A DNA stretch of 64,000 nucleotides, taken from contig NZ_JAVAMQ010000005.1 in the NCBI RefSeq assembly GCF_030732095.1, forward strand, positions 124,001 to 188,000, read 5' to 3'. Below, piece after piece: positions 34,989 through 44,042 of the stretch. A program made the translations under genes and the position numbers. How positions within the stretch are numbered: position 1 is the first letter of the stretch; every line of letters begins with the position of its first letter. The notes under the pieces are model-generated. The model saw only the letters and a list, made by a program, of their open reading frames with translations. It ran no database searches and had not been told where the DNA came from. Source of the DNA: Paracoccus spongiarum. Lineage in GTDB: Bacteria; Pseudomonadota; Alphaproteobacteria; Rhodobacterales; Rhodobacteraceae.

Positions 34989-35659
34989 TGATCTTCGCGG
35001 CCGGTCTGGGCACCCGGATGCGGCCGCTGACCGACCACCTGCCCAAGCCCTTGATCGAGGTCGGCGGCCAGACCCTGCTGGACCGGGCGCTGGCGCTGGG
35101 CCGGCAGGCGGGGGTCGCGCGGATCGTGGTCAACAGCCACTACCTGGGCTGCCGGATCGCCGCGCATCTGGCCGGGCAGGAGGTGGCGATCAGCGACGAG
35201 GCGGCCCTGCTTCTGGACACCGGCGGCGGGCTGCGCCGGGCGCTGCCGCTGCTGGGGCAGGGTCCGGTGCTGACGCTGAACCCCGATGTCGTCTGGACCG
35301 GGCCGAACCCGCTGGCCGCGCTGATCGCCGCCTGGCGCCCTGACATGGAGGCGCTGCTGATGCTGGTGCCACGGGATCGGGCGACCGCCCGGGTCGGGCC
35401 GGGCGATTTCGCCCTGGATGATGCCGGGCGGATCAGCCGGCGCGGCGATGTCGTCTATGGCGGCGCGCAGATCATCCGCCCCGACCTGCTGGCCGGGATC
35501 GGCGAGGCGGTGTTCTCGCTGAACCGCGCATGGGACCTGATGATCGCGCGCGGCACCGCGCATGGCATCCTGCATGCCGGCGGCTGGTGCGATGTCGGCC
35601 GCCCCGAGGCGATCGCGCAGGCCGAGGCGCTGCTGGCCAAGGATGCGCCGCATGGCTGA
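34973..35659 (+). CDS. murU: N-acetylmuramate alpha-1-phosphate uridylyltransferase MurU
   Basis: Nucleotidyltransferase that makes UDP-MurNAc from MurNAc-1-phosphate in the fosfomycin-resistant recycling route. The 228-residue protein starts with the signature FAAGLGTRMRPLTDHLPKPL and has LTLNPDVVW and a C-terminal GGWCDVGRPEAI. It overlaps the tsaE-amgK gene by 16 nt and the addB gene by 8 nt. Mannose-1-phosphate guanylyltransferase is the common alternative label, but the AmgK neighbour favours MurU. Confidence 0.87.
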   Translation: MRPPLMIFAAGLGTRMRPLTDHLPKPLIEVGGQTLLDRALALGRQAGVARIVVNSHYLGCRIAAHLAGQEVAISDEAALLLDTGGGLRRALPLLGQGPVLTLNPDVVWTGPNPLAALIAAWRPDMEALLMLVPRDRATARVGPGDFALDDAGRISRRGDVVYGGAQIIRPDLLAGIGEAVFSLNRAWDLMIARGTAHGILHAGGWCDVGRPEAIAQAEALLAKDAPHG

Positions 35660-38603
35660 GTGGCAGCCCGGCCTGTTCGCCCTGCCGCCCGGCGTCGATT
35701 TCGCCGCCGAGTTCGTGCGGGGTCTGGTGGCGCGGATGGCGGACCAGCCGCCCGAGGCCATGGCGCGCATCACCATCCACGCCAATTCCGCCCGCACGCT
35801 GGCGGCCCTCTCGGCAGCCTTCGACCGGCACGGGCCGATGCTGCTGCCGACACTGCGGGCGATCCCCGACCTGGGCGCCGGGACGGCCGCACTGGGCGGA
35901 CCCCTGGCGCCGCCGCTGGCGCGCAGGCTGCAACTGGCCCGGCTGATCGACCGGCTGCTGCAGACGCGCCCGGATCTGGCCGCCGGCCATTCGGTGCCCG
36001 CGCTGGCGCAGTCGCTGACCGACCTGATGACCGAAATGCAAAGCGAGGGACGCCCGCCCGAGGCGCTGGACGCCATCGACACGGGCGACCACGCCCGCCA
36101 CTGGCAGACCGCGCTGGAATTCCTGCGCATCGCGGCCGGCTTCCACCTGACCGGCCCCGCCATCGACCGCGCCGCCCGCCAGCGTGCCGCCGCCGAGGCC
36201 GCGATGGCCGACTGGGCGGCGGGGCGCAACCTGCCCGGGGACCCGGTGATCGTGGTCGGCTCGACCGGCTCGCATGGGGCGACGCGGCTGTTCATGCAGG
36301 CGGTGACGGGCCTGCCCAACGGCGCGGTCGTCCTGCCGGGCTTCGACGGCGGCCAGCCCGAGGCCGTCTGGGCGGGGCTGGAGGGCGGCGGCGGCGACGA
36401 TCATCCGCAGGCCCGCTTTGCCCCGCTGATCCGCGCGGCGGGCCATCCCCGGCCCTGGACCGATGCAACCCCGGCCGTGCCCGCGCGGAACGCGCTGGTG
36501 TCGCTGGCCCTGCGCCCCGCCCCAGTCACCGACCAGTGGATCGCCGAGGGTCCGGGCCTGCCGGACCTCACCGGGGCCTGCGCGGGGTTGACCCTGATCG
36601 AGGCCGACCAGCCCGGCCTCGAGGCCGAGGCGATCGCCCTTGTCATGCGCGCCGCCGTCGAGGAGGCGCAGCCCGTCACGCTGATTGCTGCCGACAGCGC
36701 GCTGATCCGCCGCGTGAACGCAGCACTGGACCGATGGCAGCTGCGCGCCGACGACAGCGCCGGGCGCAGCCTGTCGCTGACCGCGCAGGGGCTGTTCCTG
36801 CGCCACGTCGCGGCGCTGTTCGGCGAGGCGCTGACCATCGACCGGCTGCTGATCCTGCTGAAGCATCGGGTGACCTGCTCGGGATCGCAGGCGGTTGGCG
36901 CGAACGAGGCGCGGCGGCAGGCGCGCGATCTGGAACTGCGGCTGCGCGCCAGGGGCCCCAGCTTTCCCGACGGCAGGACGCTGCGCGACTGGGGCAGCAC
37001 GGGCGACGCGACCCGCAAATGCTGGGCCGACTGGATCGCGGCTATCCTCGATCGCGTCAAGGACTTCGAGGCAGATCGCGCGCCACGTCCCATCGCCGGG
37101 CGGCTGGCCGACCTGCGGGCGCTGGCCGAGGATCTGGCGCGCGGCCCGTCGGGCGAGGTCGCGGCCTCCGAGATCTGGTCCGGCACACCCGGCAAGCTGG
37201 CCCTTGCGGTGATGGACCATCTGGCCGCCCATGCCGGCGAAGGCCCCGACCTGCGCCCCGGCGACATGGCCGCGCTGCTGATCTCCGAGATGCAGGCGCT
37301 TGCCGATCGCAGCGAGCGCGACCACCACCCGCTGCTGAAGATCCGCGGCCCGCGCGAGGCACGGACCGTTGCCGACGGGCTGGTGATCCTGTCGGGGCTG
37401 AACGAGGGCGGCTGGCCGCAGGCGCTGTCGCCCGATCCCTGGCTGTCGCGGCAGATGCGGCTGCAGGCCGGCCTGACCCTGCCCGAACGCCAGATCGGCC
37501 TGGCGGCCCATGACTTTCAGCAGGCCATCGCCGCGCCGCGCGTCGTGCTGACCCGCGCCCGCCGCAATGCCGAGGCCGAGACGGTGCCCTCGCGCTGGCT
37601 GAACCGGCTGACGAACCTGCTGTCGGGCCTGCCCGACCGCAACGGCCCGCAGGCGCTGGGCGCGATGCAGGCGCGCGGCGGCGAATGGCTGCGGATGGCC
37701 GCGGCGCTGGCCCGGCCGGTGGCGGCGCTGCCCGCCGCGCCGCGTCCCTCGCCGGTGCCGCCCGCGCCGCCCTTCGACGAATTGCCTGTCACCGACATCT
37801 CGCTGCTGATCCGCGATCCCTATGCGGTCTATGCCAAGCGCGTGCTGCGGCTGCGCCCGCTGAACCCGCTGCGGCCCGAACCCGATGCGGCGCTGCGCGG
37901 ACAGACCCTGCACCGCATCGTCGAACGGCTGCTGCTGTCGCGCCCCGGCCCCGACACGCCCGCGGCCGATCTGCGCGACAGCTTCCTGCACATCACCCGC
38001 GCGGTGCTGGAGGCCGATGTGCCCTGGCCCTCGACGCGGGCCTTCTGGCTGGCGCGCATCGAGGCCATCGCCGACCGGATCGTCGCCGACGAGCTTGCCC
38101 GGCTGGCCGAGGGCCGCCCGCAGGTCGTCGAACGGCGCGGCATCGTGGCGCTGGACGGTCTGGACTTCCGGCTGACCGCGCGGCCCGACCGGATCGACCT
38201 TCTGGGCGACGGCCGGGCGATGATCTATGACTACAAGTCCGGAAACCCGCCGACCGACGCGCAGATCGCCAGCTTCGACAAGCAGCTGATCCTAGAGGCG
38301 GCGATGGCGCGGCGCGGCGGCTTCGACGCGCTTGGCCCGGTCGACGTGGCCGGCATCCGCTATATCCAGCTGGGCGGCGAGGGTGCCACCCATGACCGCC
38401 ATCACGATCTGCAGCTCGAGACCGACAGCTGGGACGGGCTGCGGCGGCTGATCGCCGCCTACCTGACCGGAACCGCGGGCTTCACCGCCAAGCGCGCGCC
38501 GCTGACGACCGGCCATGCGGGGGATTACGACCATCTGGCGCGGTTCGGCGAATGGTCGCGCGCCACGCCCGCGCAACCGGAAAGGGTCGGACAGGATGGA
38601 TGA
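35652..38603 (+). CDS. addB: Double-strand break repair protein AddB
   Basis: Subunit of the AddAB helicase-nuclease, which processes DNA ends for RecA-dependent repair. The 983-residue length fits the alphaproteobacterial form. The N-terminal half keeps helicase-like organisation with a degenerate nucleotide site (VGSTGSHGATRLFM near residue 205). The C-terminal RecB-like nuclease has MIYDYKSGNPPT near residue 860, with the conserved Asp and Lys. The start overlaps murU by 8 nt, and the stop overlaps addA by 8 nt. Confidence 0.93.
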   Translation: MAEWQPGLFALPPGVDFAAEFVRGLVARMADQPPEAMARITIHANSARTLAALSAAFDRHGPMLLPTLRAIPDLGAGTAALGGPLAPPLARRLQLARLIDRLLQTRPDLAAGHSVPALAQSLTDLMTEMQSEGRPPEALDAIDTGDHARHWQTALEFLRIAAGFHLTGPAIDRAARQRAAAEAAMADWAAGRNLPGDPVIVVGSTGSHGATRLFMQAVTGLPNGAVVLPGFDGGQPEAVWAGLEGGGGDDHPQARFAPLIRAAGHPRPWTDATPAVPARNALVSLALRPAPVTDQWIAEGPGLPDLTGACAGLTLIEADQPGLEAEAIALVMRAAVEEAQPVTLIAADSALIRRVNAALDRWQLRADDSAGRSLSLTAQGLFLRHVAALFGEALTIDRLLILLKHRVTCSGSQAVGANEARRQARDLELRLRARGPSFPDGRTLRDWGSTGDATRKCWADWIAAILDRVKDFEADRAPRPIAGRLADLRALAEDLARGPSGEVAASEIWSGTPGKLALAVMDHLAAHAGEGPDLRPGDMAALLISEMQALADRSERDHHPLLKIRGPREARTVADGLVILSGLNEGGWPQALSPDPWLSRQMRLQAGLTLPERQIGLAAHDFQQAIAAPRVVLTRARRNAEAETVPSRWLNRLTNLLSGLPDRNGPQALGAMQARGGEWLRMAAALARPVAALPAAPRPSPVPPAPPFDELPVTDISLLIRDPYAVYAKRVLRLRPLNPLRPEPDAALRGQTLHRIVERLLLSRPGPDTPAADLRDSFLHITRAVLEADVPWPSTRAFWLARIEAIADRIVADELARLAEGRPQVVERRGIVALDGLDFRLTARPDRIDLLGDGRAMIYDYKSGNPPTDAQIASFDKQLILEAAMARRGGFDALGPVDVAGIRYIQLGGEGATHDRHHDLQLETDSWDGLRRLIAAYLTGTAGFTAKRAPLTTGHAGDYDHLARFGEWSRATPAQPERVGQDG

Positions 38604-41600
38604 GGCCACCCGAAACCAGATCGCCGCCGCCGATCCTTCCCGCTCGACCTGGCTGACCGCGAATGCCGGATCGGGCAAGACCCGGGTGCTGACCGACCGG
38701 GTGGCGCGGCTTCTGCTGTCCGGCTGCGCGCCCGAACGCATCCTGTGCCTGACCTATACCAAGGCCGCCGCGACCGAGATGCAGAACCGCCTGCTGCGCC
38801 GGCTGGGCGAATGGGCGATGAAGCCCGAGCCCGATCTGCGCCGGGCGCTGGCCGAGCTGGGCGAGGCCGAGGACGCCGACCTGGCCGAGGCACGGCGGCT
38901 GTTCGCCCGCGCCATCGAGACGCCGGGCGGGCTGAAGGTTCAGACCATCCACAGCTTCTGCGCGGCGCTGCTGCGGCGCTTTCCGCTGGAGGCCGGGGTG
39001 CCGATGGGCTTTACCGAGCTGGACGACCGCAGCGCCCGCGCCCTGCGGCTGGAGATCGTCGAGGACATGGCCGAGGCCGGCGACCCGGCGATGCGCGACC
39101 TGACCGCGCTGCATGGCGGCGACGATCTGAACGGATTTCTTGCGGCGCTGTCCGAGTCCGATTTCGAGACGCCGGCCGATCCTGCCGCGATCTGCGCGGC
39201 GCTTGGGCTGCCGGCGGGGCTGGATGGCGATGCGCTGCTGGCGCAGGTCTTTCTGGGCGGCGAGGGCGACCTGGCCGCGGCGATGATCCCCCGTCTGGCC
39301 GCCGGCGGCGCCACCGACGCCAAGCTGGGCGCGACGCTGGCGCAGGTGGACTGGCAGGCGCCCGGCCTTGCAGACCTGCATCGGCTGTGCGGCGCGGTGC
39401 TGACCGGATCGGGCGCCAAGATCCCCTTCGCGGCCAAGATCGGCAAGCTGCCTACCAAGGCGCTGCAGATCGGGCCCTGCGCGCCCTGCATGGCTGATTT
39501 CGAGGCGCTGATGCTGCGGGTCGAGGCCGCGCGGCCGGCGCTGATCGCGCTGGACTGCGCGGCGCGCACGCTGGCGCTGCACCGGTTCGGCCATGCCTTC
39601 ATGTCGCGTCTGGCCGAACGCAAGGCCGCGCATGGCTGGCTGGATTTCGACGACCTGATCCGCCGCAGCGCCCGGCTGCTGTCCTCGGCGGGCATGGCGC
39701 AATGGGTGCTGTGGCGGCTGGATGGCGGCATCGACCACATCCTCGTGGACGAAGCGCAGGACACCAGCCCGGGCCAGTGGCAGGTGATCCGCAGCCTCAC
39801 CGCCGAGTTCACCAGCGGCGCGGGCGCCAGCGCGCACCCCCGAACGCTGTTCGTGGTCGGCGATCCCAAGCAGTCGATCTATTCCTTCCAGGGCGCCGAC
39901 ATCGCCGTGTTCGAGGCGTTGCGCGACCGTTTCGACGCCGATTTCGCCGCCGCGCTTCGGCCGATGCAGCAGCGCGACCTGCGCCACAGCTTCCGCTCGT
40001 CACCGGCGATCCTGTCGCTGGTCGATGCGGTCTTTCAGGGCGAGGCTGCCGCGGGGCTGGGCGTGCCGCCGCGGCATGTCGCCTTTCGCGACAGCCTGCC
40101 CGGCCGGGTGGACATCTGGCCGGCCCTGCCGCCGGCCGCCAAGCCCGATGACGGCGACTGGACCGCGCCGGTCGATGCCCCGGCCGAGAACGCCGCCGAC
40201 ACCGTGCTGGCGCGCGCCATCGCGGCGCAGATCAGGGCCATGATCGGCACGCCGATCCTTGACGCCAAGACCGGCGAGGTCCGGCCGCTGGCGGCGGGCG
40301 ATATCCAGATCCTCGTCCAGCGCCGCGCCGATCTGTTCCAGGAACTGCTGCGCGAGATCAAGGCGGCGGGGCTGCCGGTCGCGGGCGCCGACCGGCTGAA
40401 GCTGGCCGCCGAACTGGCGGTCCGCGACATCGTCGCGACGCTGGGCGTGGTGGCCACGCCCGAGGACGACCTGTCGCTGGCCGCGGCGCTGCGCTCGCCG
40501 CTGTTCGGGCTGAGCGAGGATGAGCTGTACAGGCTGGCGGCGGAGCGTGGACATCGCTTCCTCTTCCAGCAGCTGCGCGACTCGACGCACCAGGCCGCGC
40601 GGGCGGTGATCGAGGACCTGATGGCCGAGGCCGACCGGCTGCGCCCCTATGACCTGATCGCGCGGCTGCTGACCCGGCATGGCGGACGGCACGCGCTGCT
40701 GGCGCGGCTGGGTCCCGAGGCCGAGGATGGCATCGACGAGCTCTTGTCGCAGGCGCTGGCCTATGAGGGCGTCGAGACGCCGTCGCTGACCGGCTTTCTC
40801 GTCTGGCTGGGCGATGGCGCGGTCGAGGTCAAGCGGCAGATGCCCGGCGGCGCCGGAGGGCTGATCCGGGTGATGACCGTGCATGGCGCCAAAGGGCTGG
40901 AAAGCCCGGTGGTGATCCTTCCCGAAACCCGCAAGCGACAGACCGACAACCGCGCGCGGACGGTGCGGCTGGACGATCGCCCCTTCTGGCGCGGAAGCGC
41001 TGCCACCCGCCCCGAGGCGGTCGCGGCGGCCGTCGCCGATCAGGCCAGACGGCAAGAGGAGGAACGGCGCCGTCTGCTGTATGTGGCGATGACGCGGGCC
41101 GAAAGCTGGCTGATCGTCGCCGCGGCGGGCGAGGCCGGCACCGGGCTGGACAGCTGGCACGCGATGATCGCCGAGGGTGCCGGCCGCGCCGCGCTGGACC
41201 GCGCCCCGGTCGAGATCGAGGGCGTCGGCACGGCGCAGCGGCTGTCCTCCGGCGCATGGCCCGAGGCCGCGGCCGCGCTGGTGGAACATGCCCCCGAGGC
41301 GGCGGTGGTGCTGCCCGGCTGGGCCGACCGCCCCGCGGCGGCGATGGCCGTGCCGCCGCAGCCCGTCGCGGCGACCATGCTGGGCGGCGCCAAGGTGCTG
41401 GGCGCGCCGACCGAGGATGCGGACCCGGTCGCCGCGATGCTGCGCGGCACGCGGCTGCACCTGCTGCTGGAACAGCTGCCCGGCTCGCCCGAGGCCGGCT
41501 GGCCCGACCTGGCGCGCGCCGCGCTGGCCGGTGCCGAGGGTGGCCTGCCCGACGCTGCGGACCTGGCCGCCCTGCTGGACGAGGCCCGGGCGGTGATCAC

Positions 41601-41994
41601 CGCCCCCGACCTGGCCCATGTCATGCAGCCCGATCCCGCGGCCAGCATCCTGCGCGAGGTGGCGCTGACCGCACCCCTGCCGGGCCTTGGCGTGCTGCAC
41701 GGCACCATCGACCGGCTGATCGTCGCCGACGACCGGGTGCTGGCCATCGACTTCAAGTCGAACAGCGTGATCCCCGACGCGCCGCAAGCCATCCCGCAGG
41801 GCATCCTGCGGCAGATGGCGGCCTATCGCGCGGCGCTGCGGCTGATCTGGCCGGGGCGCCCGGTCGAGGCCGCGATCCTGTGGACTGCGGCCCCCGGCCT
41901 CATGCCGATCCCCGATGCGCTGCTGGATGCGGCGATGGCTGCGGCCGCCGGCGTCGTCCCAAGCGCCCTTGACCCCGGCCCCGCGCGTTCATAG
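38596..41994 (+). CDS. addA: Double-strand break repair helicase-nuclease AddA
   Basis: UvrD-type motor and nuclease subunit of AddAB. The 1,132-residue protein has Walker A ANAGSGKT (residues 22-29), CLTYTKAAATEM (motif Ia), LVDEAQDTSPGQW (Walker B), VGDPKQSIYSFQGAD (motif III), MTVHGAKGLESPVV (motif V) and LLYVAMTRAE (motif VI). The RecB-like nuclease motif is AIDFKSNS near residue 1,050. It is translationally coupled to addB by an 8-nt overlap and is 60 nt upstream of trxA. Confidence 0.95.
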   Translation: MDEATRNQIAAADPSRSTWLTANAGSGKTRVLTDRVARLLLSGCAPERILCLTYTKAAATEMQNRLLRRLGEWAMKPEPDLRRALAELGEAEDADLAEARRLFARAIETPGGLKVQTIHSFCAALLRRFPLEAGVPMGFTELDDRSARALRLEIVEDMAEAGDPAMRDLTALHGGDDLNGFLAALSESDFETPADPAAICAALGLPAGLDGDALLAQVFLGGEGDLAAAMIPRLAAGGATDAKLGATLAQVDWQAPGLADLHRLCGAVLTGSGAKIPFAAKIGKLPTKALQIGPCAPCMADFEALMLRVEAARPALIALDCAARTLALHRFGHAFMSRLAERKAAHGWLDFDDLIRRSARLLSSAGMAQWVLWRLDGGIDHILVDEAQDTSPGQWQVIRSLTAEFTSGAGASAHPRTLFVVGDPKQSIYSFQGADIAVFEALRDRFDADFAAALRPMQQRDLRHSFRSSPAILSLVDAVFQGEAAAGLGVPPRHVAFRDSLPGRVDIWPALPPAAKPDDGDWTAPVDAPAENAADTVLARAIAAQIRAMIGTPILDAKTGEVRPLAAGDIQILVQRRADLFQELLREIKAAGLPVAGADRLKLAAELAVRDIVATLGVVATPEDDLSLAAALRSPLFGLSEDELYRLAAERGHRFLFQQLRDSTHQAARAVIEDLMAEADRLRPYDLIARLLTRHGGRHALLARLGPEAEDGIDELLSQALAYEGVETPSLTGFLVWLGDGAVEVKRQMPGGAGGLIRVMTVHGAKGLESPVVILPETRKRQTDNRARTVRLDDRPFWRGSAATRPEAVAAAVADQARRQEEERRRLLYVAMTRAESWLIVAAAGEAGTGLDSWHAMIAEGAGRAALDRAPVEIEGVGTAQRLSSGAWPEAAAALVEHAPEAAVVLPGWADRPAAAMAVPPQPVAATMLGGAKVLGAPTEDADPVAAMLRGTRLHLLLEQLPGSPEAGWPDLARAALAGAEGGLPDAADLAALLDEARAVITAPDLAHVMQPDPAASILREVALTAPLPGLGVLHGTIDRLIVADDRVLAIDFKSNSVIPDAPQAIPQGILRQMAAYRAALRLIWPGRPVEAAILWTAAPGLMPIPDALLDAAMAAAAGVVPSALDPGPARS

Positions 41995-42054
41995 CTGTGG
42001 AGGGAACCCCGTCCCGCCGGCATGACCGGCCCCGCCATCCAAGGAGCGATCAGC

Positions 42055-42375
42055 ATGGCAACCGTGCATGTCAATGACAGCGAGTTCGACGCCGAAGTGC
42101 GTCAGGCAGACACCCCCGTGGTGGTGGATTTCTGGGCCGAATGGTGCGGTCCCTGCAAGCAGATCGGCCCCGCGCTGGAAGAGTTGGCGACCGAATACGA
42201 AGGCCGGCTGAAGATCGTGAAGGTCAATGTGGACGAGAACCCCGAGCAGGCGGCGGCGCTGGGCGTGCGCGGCATCCCGGCGCTGTTCATGTTCAAGGAT
42301 GGCGAGGTCGTGTCGAACCGCATGGGCGCCGCGCCCAAGGCCGCGCTGAAAAGCTGGATCGACGAATCGGTCTGA
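42055..42375 (+). CDS. trxA: Thioredoxin TrxA
   Basis: Cytoplasmic disulfide reductase of 106 residues with the active site WCGPCK (Cys31 and Cys34). The cis-proline segment [12 protein letters not shown] is present. The strong Shine-Dalgarno AAGGAG 8-13 nt upstream supports the ATG at 42055 over an in-frame ATG at 42022. It converges on a glycosyltransferase-like gene. Confidence 0.96.
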   Translation: MATVHVNDSEFDAEVRQADTPVVVDFWAEWCGPCKQIGPALEELATEYEGRLKIVKVNVDENPEQAAALGVRGIPALFMFKDGEVVSNRMGAAPKAALKSWIDESV

Positions 42376-42411
42376 GACCGGAGCCGGACGACAGGCGCGC
42401 GAGGCGGCGGT

Positions 42412-43314
42412 TCAGACGGGCCAGCCGCCTTTTCGCATCGCCGCCACCAGCCTTGCATCGGCATCGGGCGCCATCATGTCGAGGCTGGTCCGGCGCAGGA
42501 ACCAGAACAGGTAGGCCTCGAAGGGGGGGCGATGGGTTGCGGCGCGCACCAGCGCCTCCGTCGGACCAAGCTGCGCGGCGTTCAGCGCGATGTGGTGGAA
42601 ATCGGCCTGCGCGAACAGCACTGCGGGCTTGTCCAGCAGGTAGCCGTCGAAGGCCACCGCGCTGTTCTGCGTGACCACGAAGGCGCAATCGCGCAGCAGG
42701 GCCTGCGTGTCGCCGCCGATCCGCAGGTTGGGGTGGCGTGCCGCAAGGTCGCCGAGGGCGGCAAGATCGGCGGGATCATAGGTCTCTCTGGGGTGCAGGG
42801 TGGCGATGCAGGGCCGGCCGCCGCGCGCGACCGCGGCCAGCATCGCCAGCGGCGCGGCGCATTGGAAGGATCTCTGCTGCCGGATCCGGCCCTGCAACGG
42901 CACCAGCACATGATCGCCGCGCCGGGGCGGCGGTCCTGGCAGGACCCGGGCGGCAAGTCGCGCCGCGAAATCGCGGGCCTCGGCGGCATCGACCCCGTCG
43001 GGAGCGAAGGGCGCCAGCGCCACCGGCCACCGCCAGCGCTCGGCCATGGGCTCGAGCCGCCAGAAGGGGTAATGATAGGCCAGCCGGAAGGTCAGCGCCC
43101 GGTCATGTGTCGGCTTTTCCATGTGAAAAAGCGCGTAGCCGGGCCGGTCGGGCGCCGCGGCGCGGGCTGCGGGGCCAGACCTCTCGATCCCGACCTGCCA
43201 GCCGCGGTCCTCGAGGATGGTCCGCAGCCGGGCAATGAAGCCCAGCTTGCCGGCCCGCGCCAGCGCGAGGGTCGGCGGGTGCAGGTAGATGCGCAGGATG
43301 CGGGGCTGGCTCAT
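42412..43314 (-). CDS. Capsule-type glycosyltransferase-like protein
   Basis: Protein of 300 residues without a signal peptide or membrane segment. I do not recognise it firmly. The C-terminal half (ATLHPRETYDPADL, then VVTQNSAVAFDGYLLDKPAVLFAQADFHHIAL) resembles the nucleotide-sugar-binding half of KpsC/KpsS-type capsule glycosyltransferases. The middle carries VLVPLQGRIRQQRSF, similar to the entry strand of such domains. It is shorter than KpsC, and no capsule gene is nearby. It is a single-gene unit between trxA and hslV. An annotation of conserved hypothetical would also be fair. Confidence 0.5.
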   Translation of the reverse strand: MSQPRILRIYLHPPTLALARAGKLGFIARLRTILEDRGWQVGIERSGPAARAAAPDRPGYALFHMEKPTHDRALTFRLAYHYPFWRLEPMAERWRWPVALAPFAPDGVDAAEARDFAARLAARVLPGPPPRRGDHVLVPLQGRIRQQRSFQCAAPLAMLAAVARGGRPCIATLHPRETYDPADLAALGDLAARHPNLRIGGDTQALLRDCAFVVTQNSAVAFDGYLLDKPAVLFAQADFHHIALNAAQLGPTEALVRAATHRPPFEAYLFWFLRRTSLDMMAPDADARLVAAMRKGGWPV

Positions 43315-43353
43315 GCGCGGAGGCTAGGGCGGCAGGAAGCCGTGTTCAACGGC

Positions 43354-43382
43354 TTGCACCGGGGCCGCGGCCTTCATATCTC
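43354..43382 (+). promoter_or_regulatory. Candidate heat-shock-type promoter of hslVU
   Basis: CTTGCA begins at 43353 and CTTCATATC lies at 43372-43380, near the sigma-32 consensus (CTTGAA and CCCCATnT) at a suitable distance. As sigma-70, TTGCAC and TATCTC have a 17-nt spacer. The hslV ATG is at 43406. HslVU is normally a heat-shock operon. Confidence 0.4.
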
Positions 43383-43405
43383 AGCCCGGAGAACGGAGGC
43401 CCGAG

Positions 43406-43963
43406 ATGGCGGATGACAGATTTCCCGGCTGGCATGGCACGACCATCCTGGCGGTGCGGCGTGGCGGCAAGGTCGTGGTCGCGGGCGATGGCCAGGTCAG
43501 CGTCGGCCCGACGGTGATGAAGGGCAGCGCCCGCAAGGTGCGCCGCCTGTCGCCGGGCGGGCGCGACGTGGTGGTGGGCTTCGCCGGCTCGACCGCGGAT
43601 GCCTTCACGCTGCTGGAGCGGCTGGAAAAGAAGCTGGAGGCCGCGCCGGGGCAGCTGCAGCGCGCCTGCGTCGAACTGGCCAAGGACTGGCGCACCGACA
43701 AGTATCTGCGCAATCTGGAGGCGATGCTGATCGTCACCGATGGCGCGCAGATCTATGTGGTGACCGGCGCCGGCGACGTGCTGGAGCCCGAGCATGACGT
43801 GGCGGCGATCGGATCGGGCGGCAATTTCGCGCTGGCCGCGGCGCGGGGGCTGCTGGAAACCGGGCTGGAGGCCGAGGCGGTCGCCCGCAAGGCCATGGCC
43901 ATCGCCGCCGAGATCTGCGTCTATACCAACGGCAACCTGACGGTCGAGACGCTGGAGGGGTGA
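43406..43963 (+). CDS. hslV: ATP-dependent protease proteolytic subunit HslV
   Basis: Threonine protease that forms the dodecameric core of the HslVU (ClpQY) protease. In the 185-residue protein the nucleophile is Thr12 in [14 protein letters not shown], so an 11-residue N-terminal extension must be removed to expose it. [14 protein letters not shown], the sodium-site [11 protein letters not shown] and C-terminal YTNGNLTVE are conserved. hslU follows after 79 nt containing two hairpins. Confidence 0.95.
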   Translation: MADDRFPGWHGTTILAVRRGGKVVVAGDGQVSVGPTVMKGSARKVRRLSPGGRDVVVGFAGSTADAFTLLERLEKKLEAAPGQLQRACVELAKDWRTDKYLRNLEAMLIVTDGAQIYVVTGAGDVLEPEHDVAAIGSGGNFALAAARGLLETGLEAEAVARKAMAIAAEICVYTNGNLTVETLEG

Positions 43964-43995
43964 GGGGGCGCCGCCCCCTCGGCCCGTGTCGGGCC
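43962..43995 (+). terminator. Double hairpin between hslV and hslU
   Basis: Two stem-loops in tandem: GAGGGGGC/GCCCCCTC at 43962-43980 with loop GCC, and GGCCCG/CGGGCC at 43981-43995 with loop TGT. The sequence then continues TCACCCCCGGGATATTT. No strong T-run follows the stems, so it may attenuate or protect mRNA ends rather than terminate fully. Confidence 0.5.
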
Positions 43996-44042
43996 TCACC
44001 CCCGGGATATTTCAACACAGAAGATGGCCAGGAGGCAGAGGC

